From: Paratrimastix pyriformis
Lineage: Eukaryota; Preaxostyla; Paratrimastigidae
NCBI GenBank assembly: GCA_027972325.1
Contig: JAPMOS010000082.1
Span: 107,723-171,722, forward strand
Length of the DNA stretch: 64,000 nucleotides
Reading direction: 5' to 3'
The notes beneath the pieces were generated by a model, which ran no database searches, was not told the DNA's origin, and saw nothing but the letters and a program-made list of their open reading frames with translations. A program made the position numbers and the translations under genes. Positions 54,155 to 62,837 of the stretch are shown here, in pieces (position 1 is the stretch's first letter; every line of letters starts with the position of its first letter).

Positions 54155-54164
54155 GGAAGGCCCT

Positions 54165-54964
54165 GTACAAAAAAATTTTTATGTTGAGAAGAGGTCATAA
54201 GACGAAGGTTTTTATGGAAAACCCCATCAGAAATTGCATGACCTGCACGCAATGACAGAAACTTTTATGACGTTCAGCTTTTCGCGTCATACTTCGCGTC
54301 ATAAAATTATTTTCATCTTTAGCACGCTATGACATAAACTTTTATGAAGTTCATAAAATTCACGTCATGATTTAGGTCATTAATATTTGGTCATAAAATG
54401 ATCCACTTAATGGCATCTGGTGGGATAATATGATGCCATTAGGTGGGGGTTTGAAAACACTCATCAGACGGGCACGCTATGACAGAAATTTATATGACGT
54501 TTTATTATTCGCGTCATACTTCGCGTCATAAAATTATTTCCCTTTTGTAGCATGATAAGACGTAAACTTTAAATGAAGTTTGTAAATTTTGCGTCGTGTG
54601 ACGTAATTATTTGACAAGAAATCCACGAGAAGGGGCTGGGTGGGGATAGGGGAAAAGATACCCAAGAAGTGAAAATTCATTAATGATTCATATATATAGA
54701 TCATCTTATGATGATATATAAAATGACAAAACAGGGAGTGACATAATAAATAATAAATTCACATATTTTTTCATAAGACGCACTTTTATGCTGTAAACTT
54801 TCTCCTCTCCTCTCTATGTCATCTCTTCTCGCCCCTCTCTTAACTATCATCATCTGAAAATAGCCATCGTCGAAGTTCTCATGTTTTGTGACCCATGAAC
54901 TTATTCATCGTAAAAATGAGCAAAAATAACATTCTTATAATAATAATCTCACTCAAATTTATAA
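54165..54964. repeat. AT-rich region with GCGTCATAAAATTATTT repeats, no gene
   Basis: Two ~130-bp direct repeats (about 54247-54372 and 54478-54600) contain ATGACAGAAA, TATGACGTT, TTCGCGTCATACTTCGCGTC and ATAAAATTATTT, rich in the TGACG/CGTCA half-palindrome. GC falls sharply at ~54,165. As it directly precedes an integrase gene it may be the terminal repeat of element C; no inverted partner was found in the window. Confidence 0.45.
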
Positions 54965-57162
54965 ATGAAAACGGATATTCTTCGAGAGAAATATTATGAT
55001 CCTGAGTATGGTTATCATGGAATCGATAAATTTTATCAAAAGTTAGAGAATGATAACATCAATGTTTCAAAAAATGAAGTGAAAGATTGGATAGAGAAGC
55101 AAGAAGTTCAACAGTTATCAAAGAAGCCCCAAGTGAAGAAAGTCAATTTTATGAAGATAGTAGCCCCACCGTTGTCATTTCAAATAGACAAAATATATGT
55201 CCCGAAAGCACTTTCACAAATCAAGAATAAGGTTTCAATAAAACAATTAGGTAATGATCACTTATTATGTTTTTTATTGGTTGTTGATATATTGAGTCGA
55301 AAGGCGTATATTTATAAGTTAAAAGACCGAACAATGAGAGAAACATTAAAGGTATATGTGAACGGGGTCATTAGAAAGGACGCGCACCCCCCTCGTATAG
55401 AAAATTGCACCGACCCCGTCCGAAGGGCCCCCAGGGGGCCCCCCGGGGGCTGGGTCTGGGGTGCCTATGGGGTAGTAGGGCAGGGCCCAGCCCGGTGTTG
55501 CTGGTGTGGCGGGCCCGGGCGGACCCCCCGGTCGGGGGGTACACCCGGGGGGGTGACATGTCGAAGCGGCCTGCATGTGGGCACCTGCGCCCCGAAGACC
55601 GGACTTGTTGGCAGTGTGCAGGGGGCCCCTTGGCCCCTCTGGCGCGGGCACCAGACCCCGGCTCGGACGCACCGGGCTGAGTGGGGTTGATGAAGTGTAC
55701 TCACCCGGACCCCCCCCTTTCGTCTTCCGACTATGGTTGTTGGTCATGTGGGTGGGTGTGGCCGGCAAACCGCGAGTGCCGGGTAATCTACACTCCATGG
55801 GGTCTCTGCGAATGTATGCAGATCAGGCCGCTGACGTACACTCGGGTGTAGAGAGACATCAGAAGTCAGTCTTCGATATGACCCCGGTTTGGATGTCTCT
55901 CTACACCCGAGTGTACGTCAGCGGCCTGATCTGCATACATTCGCAGAGACCCCATAGAGTGTAGATTACCCGGCACTCGCGGTTTGCCGGCCAAACCCAC
56001 CCACATGACCAACAACCATAGCCGGAAGACGAAAGGGGGGGTCCGGGTGAGTACACTTCATCAACCCCACTCAGCACGGTGGGTCCGACAGCGGGTCTGC
56101 TGCCCGGCCCAGAGTGGCCAAGGGGCCCCCTGCACACTGCCAACAAGTCCGGTCTTCGGGACGCAGGTGCCCACATGCAGGCCCCTTCGACATGTCACCC
56201 CCCCGGGTATACCCCCCGACCGGGGGGTCCGCCCCGGCCTGCGGCACCACCAGCACCGGGCTGGGGCCTGCCCTACTACCCCATAGGCACCCCAGACCCA
56301 GCCCCCTGGGGGCCCCCTGGGGGCCCTTCGGACGGGGATGGGGTAATTTTCTATACAAGGGGGGTGCGCGTCCTTTCTATTGACCCCGTTCACATATCAA
56401 GATTTTTTAAAAGAATTAGGGCGGGATGTGAAAGATATCGATACAAATGTATTACCGAAACAACTCGAAGGGGATGATGAATTTAATGAGAAAGCATTTT
56501 TAGCGTTTAATAAAGCCAATAATATTCCATGTTTTTTTGAGTCAGCGAGCGATGACCACATAGTTGGAGGCAATCGGCTGGGAATAATCGACCGATTGAC
56601 CCGAACATTAAAACAACTGTTGTTTAAATATATTTTTAGTCTGGATAATCTGCAACATGTAAATATACCCACAGTCTTACGTGAGCTTGTTACAAACTAC
56701 AATAACACCCCGCATAAATCATTAAATCGACAAACACCGAATCATGTATTTACACATCGACAAATCCAATTACAAATGAAGGACGTGATGACAAATTCAA
56801 ATACATTGATAATTGACCGACTGGTCAATAAATATAAACCAGGGGATCATGTCAGGATATACGAAAATGTTGGGAAATATGCCAAAGAAATCCCACGATT
56901 CAGTAAAGAAATATATGAGATATCAGGAAGGGAAGGCACAAAATGGGTTGTGAAAGGAAAACGTCGGAAATTTAAGACAGATGAGATACAAAAGGTTAAT
57001 GCTGATAAGATAGAAGGAATAGATAAAAAAGATATTGGGCAAGAACTTCACAAAAAAATACGGGTAAATAGAGGCTTAATAAAATTAAAACGAGAAGGGA
57101 TAGATGAAGACAATATCATCAATGAGAAAAAACTGAGAAGGTTAAAGAAAGAATTAAATTAA
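54965..57162 (+). pseudogene. rve integrase gene of element C interrupted by a foldback element
   Basis: The 5' part (54965-55357) has the N-terminal helix region, FQIDKIYVP (first acid) and VVDILSRKAYIYKLK. The 3' part (56394-57162) has GDDEF (second acid), the HIVGGNRLGIIDRLTRTLK block and a C-terminal SH3-like domain (KPGDHVRIYENVGKY). Joining across the insertion with one copy of the duplicated bases restores frame. The expected third catalytic glutamate (GIIER in relatives) is an aspartate here. Related to the inner integrase only distantly. Confidence 0.85.
55358..56393. mobile_element. Foldback element: giant near-perfect palindrome
   Basis: Two ~502-bp arms (55358-55860 and 55892-56393) are reverse complements at roughly 90-95% identity around a 31-nt loop. 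The tips read GTGAACGGGGTCA. Adjacent host bases ATAT/TAT are present on both sides, suggesting a short target duplication of up to 4 bp. GC-rich arms contain G/C homopolymers and no transposase. The structure defines a foldback or palindromic non-autonomous element. All open frames inside are mirror shadows. Confidence 0.9.
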
Positions 57163-58553
57163 GCAATATTAATTAAATCATAATTTGTCGAACGAGAGAG
57201 CGCGACATATTTCATCCGCCGATCAAATGCATCCCATTGATGAATTGTATAAGGTTGGTTAATTGTAAGACCTTGAGAACTGTGGCAAGTGGTGGCAAAC
57301 GCTAGGTAAAAGAGGGTTTGGAAGTCAATAAAAGGAATCTCAATACATTCATTTTCGAGAGGGTTGAGAACAGTGATGATTTTTGTCTTTCGATCTATTT
57401 TTTTGATAATGTTCCTTTGATTATTGTAGACTTCGTATTTTTTATTATTTGCCCGGCCAATGACTGGCATTTTTTCGAGTAAGTCAACATCTTGACTATC
57501 TGGATCTTGATTTAATTTTTGGAAGTGAACAGGTTTGAGTTTGTCATTACATGATGCGATAAACCGTAACATACAAGAGTGATTTAATTCGATACGTTTT
57601 TTATTAGTAAAGCAGATATGTGTCATAGTATCGACAGAGTGGTGGAAGTCCGATTTATTGAGTTTGGAAATATTTTTAGGGTCACATAAATCAAAGAGTG
57701 TCCGGTCAGAACGCCGACATTTAGTGAGTTGAATCATATGAAAGTTAGTTAATTCTTTGATAATCGTGGAATGTTCATAATCAAAATGATCATCAGCGAC
57801 AGGAAGAAGTTGCTCGAAGTCACCAACAAGAATAAATTTTAATTCTGGAAGTGCAAGACGTAACATACGGAAAAATGTAAAGAAATAAGAAGAGCACATA
57901 CTAATTTCATCAATAATCAGAACATCAACATTGAAGCAATTCATAAAGACATGTTTATTTTTTGTAGCCATATTTAATAACTTGTGAAGAGTTATACCAG
58001 CTTGATATAAACGAGCGCTAATATTTGTTGGTGTAGTGACACGATACGAGCGTCCTGTTGCTGTGAGTTTCTCGATAATTTTATTTGTCAACGTTGTTTT
58101 GCCACATCCTGCACGAGCATTAATGAGAGTGCTGATGACAGGTGAAGTTTTTGTATCGGGAACGACATAATTGACAAGCGGAGCAAAATCCTTATCGATA
58201 TTTTCATCAGTAACAAGAGTGATAGGTTTATCATTATAGATATACTCGTCGAAAGTGAAGCCCTTCATCCGTTCACTGAAGTGTGAGTTATTCGAGGCCT
58301 CGAATTGATATTTGGGAATCTTTTTGTCTGCGTCCCAGAAGGATGAATTAATAATATCTTCCAATTTGTTGGTATCGTCATCATCAAAAGCATACTGAAC
58401 ATAGCAAGTGATACAATCAGTATTATATCGTGCGACAATGCCACCATGATCGATGATTTTTTTTCGGAGGATGTCCATCTCGATGGCCTCCTGTTCTACG
58501 ATAAATTGATAAATCGGCCGACGATCGCCGAAAATCATGGCTTCAGATTCATT
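57159..58553 (-). CDS. Pif1/RecD-like superfamily 1 helicase, N-terminally truncated
   Basis: The first ATG is 58538 but the frame is open upstream to 58554, where the DIRS end begins, so the 5' end is lost. Helicase motifs: Walker A ARAGCGKTTL, II VLIIDEIS, III LVGDFEQLLPV, V TCHSSQGLT and VI KYVALSRST. The ~100 residues before the helicase contain GIVARYNTDCITCYV and PIYQFIVEQEA, which resemble the palm motif C region of a family B polymerase, so it may be the rear part of a polymerase-helicase fusion; weakly supported. It converges on the integrase and overlaps its stop by 4 nt. Confidence 0.75.
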   Translation of the reverse strand, partial: NESEAMIFGDRRPIYQFIVEQEAIEMDILRKKIIDHGGIVARYNTDCITCYVQYAFDDDDTNKLEDIINSSFWDADKKIPKYQFEASNNSHFSERMKGFTFDEYIYNDKPITLVTDENIDKDFAPLVNYVVPDTKTSPVISTLINARAGCGKTTLTNKIIEKLTATGRSYRVTTPTNISARLYQAGITLHKLLNMATKNKHVFMNCFNVDVLIIDEISMCSSYFFTFFRMLRLALPELKFILVGDFEQLLPVADDHFDYEHSTIIKELTNFHMIQLTKCRRSDRTLFDLCDPKNISKLNKSDFHHSVDTMTHICFTNKKRIELNHSCMLRFIASCNDKLKPVHFQKLNQDPDSQDVDLLEKMPVIGRANNKKYEVYNNQRNIIKKIDRKTKIITVLNPLENECIEIPFIDFQTLFYLAFATTCHSSQGLTINQPYTIHQWDAFDRRMKYVALSRSTNYDLINIA

Positions 58554-58878
58554 GAAGATGGATGAGCTACAAAGGGGGGGGCTGTGCTCATGTGACTAGT
58601 CTTCGTATTCACCCGACCGTTGAAAGAAAGAATAAAGAAAACAAATGAAAATAACCACCATCACCCCGTCGTTTCGAGTCGAATCCAATCCAAATTGGGA
58701 TGGGAAGGGTGGGGAACTACATATAAGTAGGGAAAAAGTCAGCAAAGAAGGAAAGATCACGAAAAGGGACCGCGAGGTTGAGGTGAGAAGACCTACCACG
58801 CGAAGTCCAGCACGAGTTCAAGAAGAAGAGAGGAAAAAAGCCAGATCGAGGCCACAAAAGAAATCCACCTCCAATGGC

Positions 58879-59183
58879 TTAGTGGCGCGGCCGCTGGAAC
58901 TTCTGCTGCCGCTGTGGCGCAGGAGTGGAGGCCGTCGGAGGCGCTCCCGCAGCGGGCCCGGGCCGGGAGAAACCGCCCCTGAAGCGCGAGAACCGGTAAG
59001 GACGGCCAGAGAAACCAGAAGAGGGTTGGCGCTGGCCGCCGGAAGAGAAGCCGGACGCAGGAGCCGGGCCGCGACCACGCTGGAGGAACCCGCGTTGGTG
59101 CTTGCGGCCCGCCAGGGAGGGGACGCCCAAGTTGGCCGCCTTGAACAGCGCCGCGGCCGCCTTGTTGCCGGCGATGCGCTCTG
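58879..59183 (-). pseudogene. Arg/Gly-rich gag-like C-terminal fragment beyond the recombinase
   Basis: A minus-strand frame with AERIAGNKAAAALFKAANLG, then FG/RG-rich sequence (RFSRFRGGFSRPGP) and a QRQQKFQRPRH end, resembling the nucleic-acid-binding tail of retrotransposon gag. It lies downstream of the recombinase and complementary region, where no coding sequence is expected. A pyrimidine-rich tract with CAG just before it (59181-59183) could be a 3' splice site. It may be a piece of another copy. Confidence 0.4.
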
Positions 59184-59429
59184 CGCGGGAAACAAGGGCC
59201 AGGCACGAGGGAGACAAAGGAAAAAAGGACAGCGAAAAGAGGGATACAAAGTGAAAAGATGAGACCTCTCGGTGCTCATAGCACCCCGAGATCATCTAAC
59301 TTGACCGCAGTACTCCCATGGAGTTGCGTGCGAAAAACTACCAGCCTTGGTGTCAGCAAAACACACGAAAAAAGCTGGAGGCAAAGAGGACCTGGTCGAC
59401 ATCACATTGCGGTGGGAGGGTGGGAGCAA

Positions 59430-59526
59430 TGAGCACAGCCCCCCACTTTGTAGCTCATCCATCTTCCGTCCAAAGTAGGAAGAATGAGAGCTACTGATCG
59501 GTAAGGGGGGGCTGTGCTCATGTGAC
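59430..59526. repeat. Internal complementary region of the DIRS element
   Basis: 59430-59466 is the reverse complement of the element tip at 58555-58591 with one or two changes, and 59503-59526 repeats GGGGGGCTGTGCTCATGTGAC of the tip directly. DIRS elements use such a region to copy their ends through a circular intermediate. Confidence 0.7.
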
Positions 59527-59559
59527 AATTGAAAGGAAAAGCCGACCTGGGTCCTCATT

Positions 59560-60639
59560 CTATTCTCGATCGAGCCCGGCAGCATCTGCCGACCCGAAAA
59601 CTGCCGAAGCCAAAGCCTTCGCAGTGCCAACCGACTGGTGGAGATAATGTTTGGTGAGTGTCGCACCCTTGCGAGACCACCGAAACTGCGCAGACACAGC
59701 CAGTCCGTCAAGCCCAGTCGACGCTGCCTTCGAGGCCGCAGCGGCCCTGACAGAGTGCGGGCCCCACTCTTTGCCCAAGCCTGCGGCCAGCATCAGCCGC
59801 TTGCCACAAGACAACAACCATGTTGTTGTGCATTTTTCCCCATTTTTGAGCTTCCACATCAGTGCTGGGGTGCACCGCTCTGGACGGCGGTCATTCAATT
59901 CAATCACCGCGCAGTGAAAACAGAGCAGTGGGTCAGCCTCATTTCCTCCCATTTTTTGCATGACCCATTCCTTCTTTCTCCTTTCCTTGGGCAGGACTTT
60001 GAGTTCGCACATGTGGTCGCCATCAATGAGGCGAAGGTCTTCCAACCGTGCGGTGTTGAGGTCCGCCGCTCTCAGTCCGAGGGCCTCGCCCAACAGGACA
60101 ATCTTTCCCAGGAGGTCGCGATGGTCCAGGTTGGAATTGGTCCCCAGTGATCTAAGATGGCGCCAGATGAGGTCCGTGTCGAAGGTCCCTTTCCTGACTG
60201 ACACCGGCTTTGTCTTCTCCATCCCCGTCAGAACGGCCCTCACTGTGGCTGAAGTGCCTGGATCAGGCCTTCCGTGGAGGAGGAAGTAGCGGGCAATGGC
60301 GGATCGTTTTTTCATTGCGGTGCTCGGTGCCCATTTCTTGCTACCTTCCGCGAGGAAGTTTGCCAGGTCTGTGTCAGACGCCTGCAAGATCTCCGGCTCA
60401 GTTTTTCCCAAGTAGGCAGCGAACTGGGCTACTGCAGTGTCGTAGTTTCTCTGAGTCTTGCTCTCGACGGAATGAGCGATGAGCTGCCGAGCTGCCTCAC
60501 TCAGTTGGTGGGGAGGTGAGTCCTCTCCCACGAGGTCAATAACGACAGGTCCAGCTGATGGAGCTTCTCCCCCCAAGTCTGCCTTGCTGTCGCGACCCTC
60601 GCCAGCTCCCCGCTGACATGGATCACCCTGCTCTGCCAT
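59560..60639 (-). CDS. Tyrosine recombinase of DIRS element
   Basis: About 359 residues from MAEQGDPCQRG (the open frame extends further up but is the shadow of the reverse transcriptase). An N-terminal core-binding region (SVESKTQRNYDTAVAQFAAYLG) is followed by the catalytic set: R in LGLRAADL, H-x-x-R in GPHSVR and the nucleophile Y in LTKHYLH. It integrates the circular DNA intermediate without target duplication. It overlaps the upstream reverse transcriptase frame by ~140 nt, as is usual in DIRS elements. Confidence 0.9.
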   Translation of the reverse strand: MAEQGDPCQRGAGEGRDSKADLGGEAPSAGPVVIDLVGEDSPPHQLSEAARQLIAHSVESKTQRNYDTAVAQFAAYLGKTEPEILQASDTDLANFLAEGSKKWAPSTAMKKRSAIARYFLLHGRPDPGTSATVRAVLTGMEKTKPVSVRKGTFDTDLIWRHLRSLGTNSNLDHRDLLGKIVLLGEALGLRAADLNTARLEDLRLIDGDHMCELKVLPKERRKKEWVMQKMGGNEADPLLCFHCAVIELNDRRPERCTPALMWKLKNGEKCTTTWLLSCGKRLMLAAGLGKEWGPHSVRAAAASKAASTGLDGLAVSAQFRWSRKGATLTKHYLHQSVGTAKALASAVFGSADAAGLDRE

Positions 60640-62765
60640 CTGGGTGGCCCCACTGGTGTCTGGTTCCGGGTGCGGCCCGGGAGGAAGAGACAGTCCACCC
60701 GAGGGAGTGCCAGGGGGGGTGAGACCTGCATCCCCTGAGCCATTGGCCACCATGGGGCCGTGTCCCACTCTGGGATGAGGACTAACGCCTCTCCTTTCTG
60801 ATCCCGCAGGGCTGCCAGCACCCTCCCGATCATGGAGAAAGGCGGGTTCAGCCACAAGGGCAGCCCCCGGAGGGGCTGGTGGAAGAAGTCCACCCCCGAG
60901 CACCCCGGCTCGAGGACCCAACTCCACCACCGTGGTAACAGGTGGTTGCGCGCCGAGGCGAAGCCGTCCACCATGGGGCGGAAGCGCAGGTTCGTGACCA
61001 GCCGGAAGATCGCCGGATTGAGCATCCAATCCTCGCGCTCGACCTCTCTCGAGAGCTGGTCCGCCACTCCGTTGTCTTCCCCGGGAAGATACTCCGGGAG
61101 GAGAGTGATGTCCCACTGCTGGCAGAGGTTGTGCAGCCTCTGCGTGCCCTCGGTCATGTCCACGCTCTTCCCCTTCCACTTCCCCACGCAGGCAACAACT
61201 ACCTTGTTGTCCGAGCGCCACTGGACCGTCTGGCCCTGCAAGTGACTGTGGAGGAGAGCTACCGCCCTGATGCCCGCCTCCAGCTCGAGGCGATTCACCG
61301 AGGAGAAGGTCTGTGTTTCCAAAAAATCCTTTTCCCAGATTTCCCTTGCGTGGATAGGCTGCGGGGGTGGACTGCCCGCCTGAGGTGGATGGAGACTGCG
61401 CAGCGTCGCGCCCCATGCGTAGGCGCTTGCGTCGGTGGTCAACTCCCACGCTGGGGAAACGACCCTCCAGCACTGCTGACACTGGTCCTGGGGCACCATG
61501 GCCCACCAGTGGAGATCCGCTTTGGCTGCCTCGTCGAGGGTGGCCATGCCCTCCCAGCCATGCGACCACACCGCGCGTGACTTCACGCGGTCCAAACCTC
61601 TGGTGTGCAGGTGAGCGGCCTCGACGGCCGGGCGGAGTGAGGACAACTTGCCGATGATGCGGGCCAATGCCCTGACGAGCAGTCTGTCCTTTGCCATGAG
61701 CTTCCGACACTCCTGTCTGATCCCCTCCATCTTCTCCACGGGGACCCGCACTGTCTGCGTCCTGGAGTCCAGCTGGAATCCCAAGAACTCGACGACCCGT
61801 GATGGGTTGGGGTCTGTCTTCTCCCAGTTCACGGTTAACCCCAGCTGGTGGAGGAAATACATCGCTGCGATCGTGTCCCTGCGTGCCTTCTGTGGGGATT
61901 GGGCCATGAAGAGGAGGTCGTCCAGGTAGAAGACTACCTGGACGCCTGCTGCCCGCATCACCCTCACCGCCTGTTTGATCAGCTTGGTGAAAGAGCGTGG
62001 GGCCACTGATAGGCCGAACGGGAGTGCCGTCCACTGGAGTTCCCTCCCCTCCCAGCTGAAACACAGGTATGGGATGAGGTGTGGTGCCACTCCCATGTGC
62101 AGGTATGCGTTCGAAAGATCTACTTTCGTGAAGAACGTGCCCTGTGGGGCTAGTGGGAAGGCTGTCCCCAGCCCCTCCATCTTGAAATGGGGGCAATCGA
62201 TCCGCCTGTTTAGTGCGGACAAGTCGATCACCACCCTCCATTTCAAGGAATGGGGCTTGGGGACGCCGAAGATCGGACTCTCCCACAACAATTTGGTACC
62301 ACACTCCTGGACTGCCCCGAGCGTTCCATACTCGCTCAAGACTGCCGAGACCTCCCTCTGCTCTCTGGTCCAAAATAGTGGATTCCGGCGAGCCAGCTGC
62401 TGGCCCCCCGTTTCCAGTGTCCTTCCAGAACCTGCTATAAGAGGGGCTCGGCTTTCTGGACTCTGCAGTGGTGCTGTGCACCCCACCGTTTTTGGGGATT
62501 CTGGGGCTCCTCGGTCTTGCTGGTTTGGCCCATTCTCGGGCGGCGCGACGGGATGCGCACTGGCGCAATCGGTGGGTCCCCCAACCAATGCCAGGTCAGA
62601 CCCTCTTCCACCCAATTCTTCACCTCGAGTGGTAGTGGAAGGCTCAGCCAACGTGTTCTGTGCGGGTCTCGATTGACACGGCCCGCAAGAGGGCCCACCA
62701 AAGGCGATCGCCTTTGGAATGAGGTCTGGATCTGTTTCACTGTGAGGTTTTTCATTTCTCCCCAC
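60501..62765 (-). CDS. Reverse transcriptase / RNase H of DIRS element
   Basis: 754 residues from the first ATG. RT motifs: KWRVVIDLSALNRRI, TKVDLSNAYLHM, LPFGLSVAPRSFTKL and the active site FYLDDLLF. RNase H follows: LTTDASAYAWGATL, RLELEAGI and WRSDNKVVVAC, with EYLPGEDNGVADQLSR at the end. It copies the element RNA. No Dam-like methyltransferase domain, sometimes present in DIRS elements, was recognised. Confidence 0.92.
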   Translation of the reverse strand: MGRNEKPHSETDPDLIPKAIAFGGPSCGPCQSRPAQNTLAEPSTTTRGEELGGRGSDLALVGGPTDCASAHPVAPPENGPNQQDRGAPESPKTVGCTAPLQSPESRAPLIAGSGRTLETGGQQLARRNPLFWTREQREVSAVLSEYGTLGAVQECGTKLLWESPIFGVPKPHSLKWRVVIDLSALNRRIDCPHFKMEGLGTAFPLAPQGTFFTKVDLSNAYLHMGVAPHLIPYLCFSWEGRELQWTALPFGLSVAPRSFTKLIKQAVRVMRAAGVQVVFYLDDLLFMAQSPQKARRDTIAAMYFLHQLGLTVNWEKTDPNPSRVVEFLGFQLDSRTQTVRVPVEKMEGIRQECRKLMAKDRLLVRALARIIGKLSSLRPAVEAAHLHTRGLDRVKSRAVWSHGWEGMATLDEAAKADLHWWAMVPQDQCQQCWRVVSPAWELTTDASAYAWGATLRSLHPPQAGSPPPQPIHAREIWEKDFLETQTFSSVNRLELEAGIRAVALLHSHLQGQTVQWRSDNKVVVACVGKWKGKSVDMTEGTQRLHNLCQQWDITLLPEYLPGEDNGVADQLSREVEREDWMLNPAIFRLVTNLRFRPMVDGFASARNHLLPRWWSWVLEPGCSGVDFFHQPLRGLPLWLNPPFSMIGRVLAALRDQKGEALVLIPEWDTAPWWPMAQGMQVSPPLALPRVDCLFLPGRTRNQTPVGPPRWQSRVIHVSGELARVATARQTWGEKLHQLDLSLLTSWERTHLPTN

Positions 62766-62837
62766 TGGAAAAATTCTAGGTCATGGACCTCCAAGACTGG
62801 AGTCTTTGTGGACTGGGCCTCACGGCCATTCTCGACT

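Larger units (their letters stand above)
43722..54164. mobile_element. Element B: GC-richer PLV-like element with one recognisable terminal repeat
   Basis: Its left end repeats the G-rich tip and GTGGCCAC array of element A in the same orientation at ~98% identity. It encodes a capsid protein related to the inner one, a packaging ATPase, a zinc-finger protein, two tail-anchored proteins (one MG-starting) and a short fibre head. Polymerase, integrase and helicase are absent and no right-hand terminal repeat is seen before the AT-rich sequence at ~54,165, so it is truncated. A shows the terminal repeat with the helicase inside it and B shows it with structural genes inside it, so they may represent opposite ends of one element type. 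Confidence 0.75.

Noticed and set aside
55346-56477. Multiple Pro/Gly-rich frames inside the palindrome
   Set aside because: They are mirror images of one another in the two arms, are GC-driven and contain no domain.
58645-59262. Plus-strand 205-residue frame
   Set aside because: Antisense to the RG-rich gag-like frame; basic low-complexity composition without domain, so the minus-strand reading is preferred.
60640-62568. N-terminal extension of the tyrosine recombinase frame (total 1002 residues)
   Set aside because: It lies entirely over the reverse transcriptase frame, is Gly/Pro/Arg-rich as expected for a GC-rich shadow, and shows no motif.
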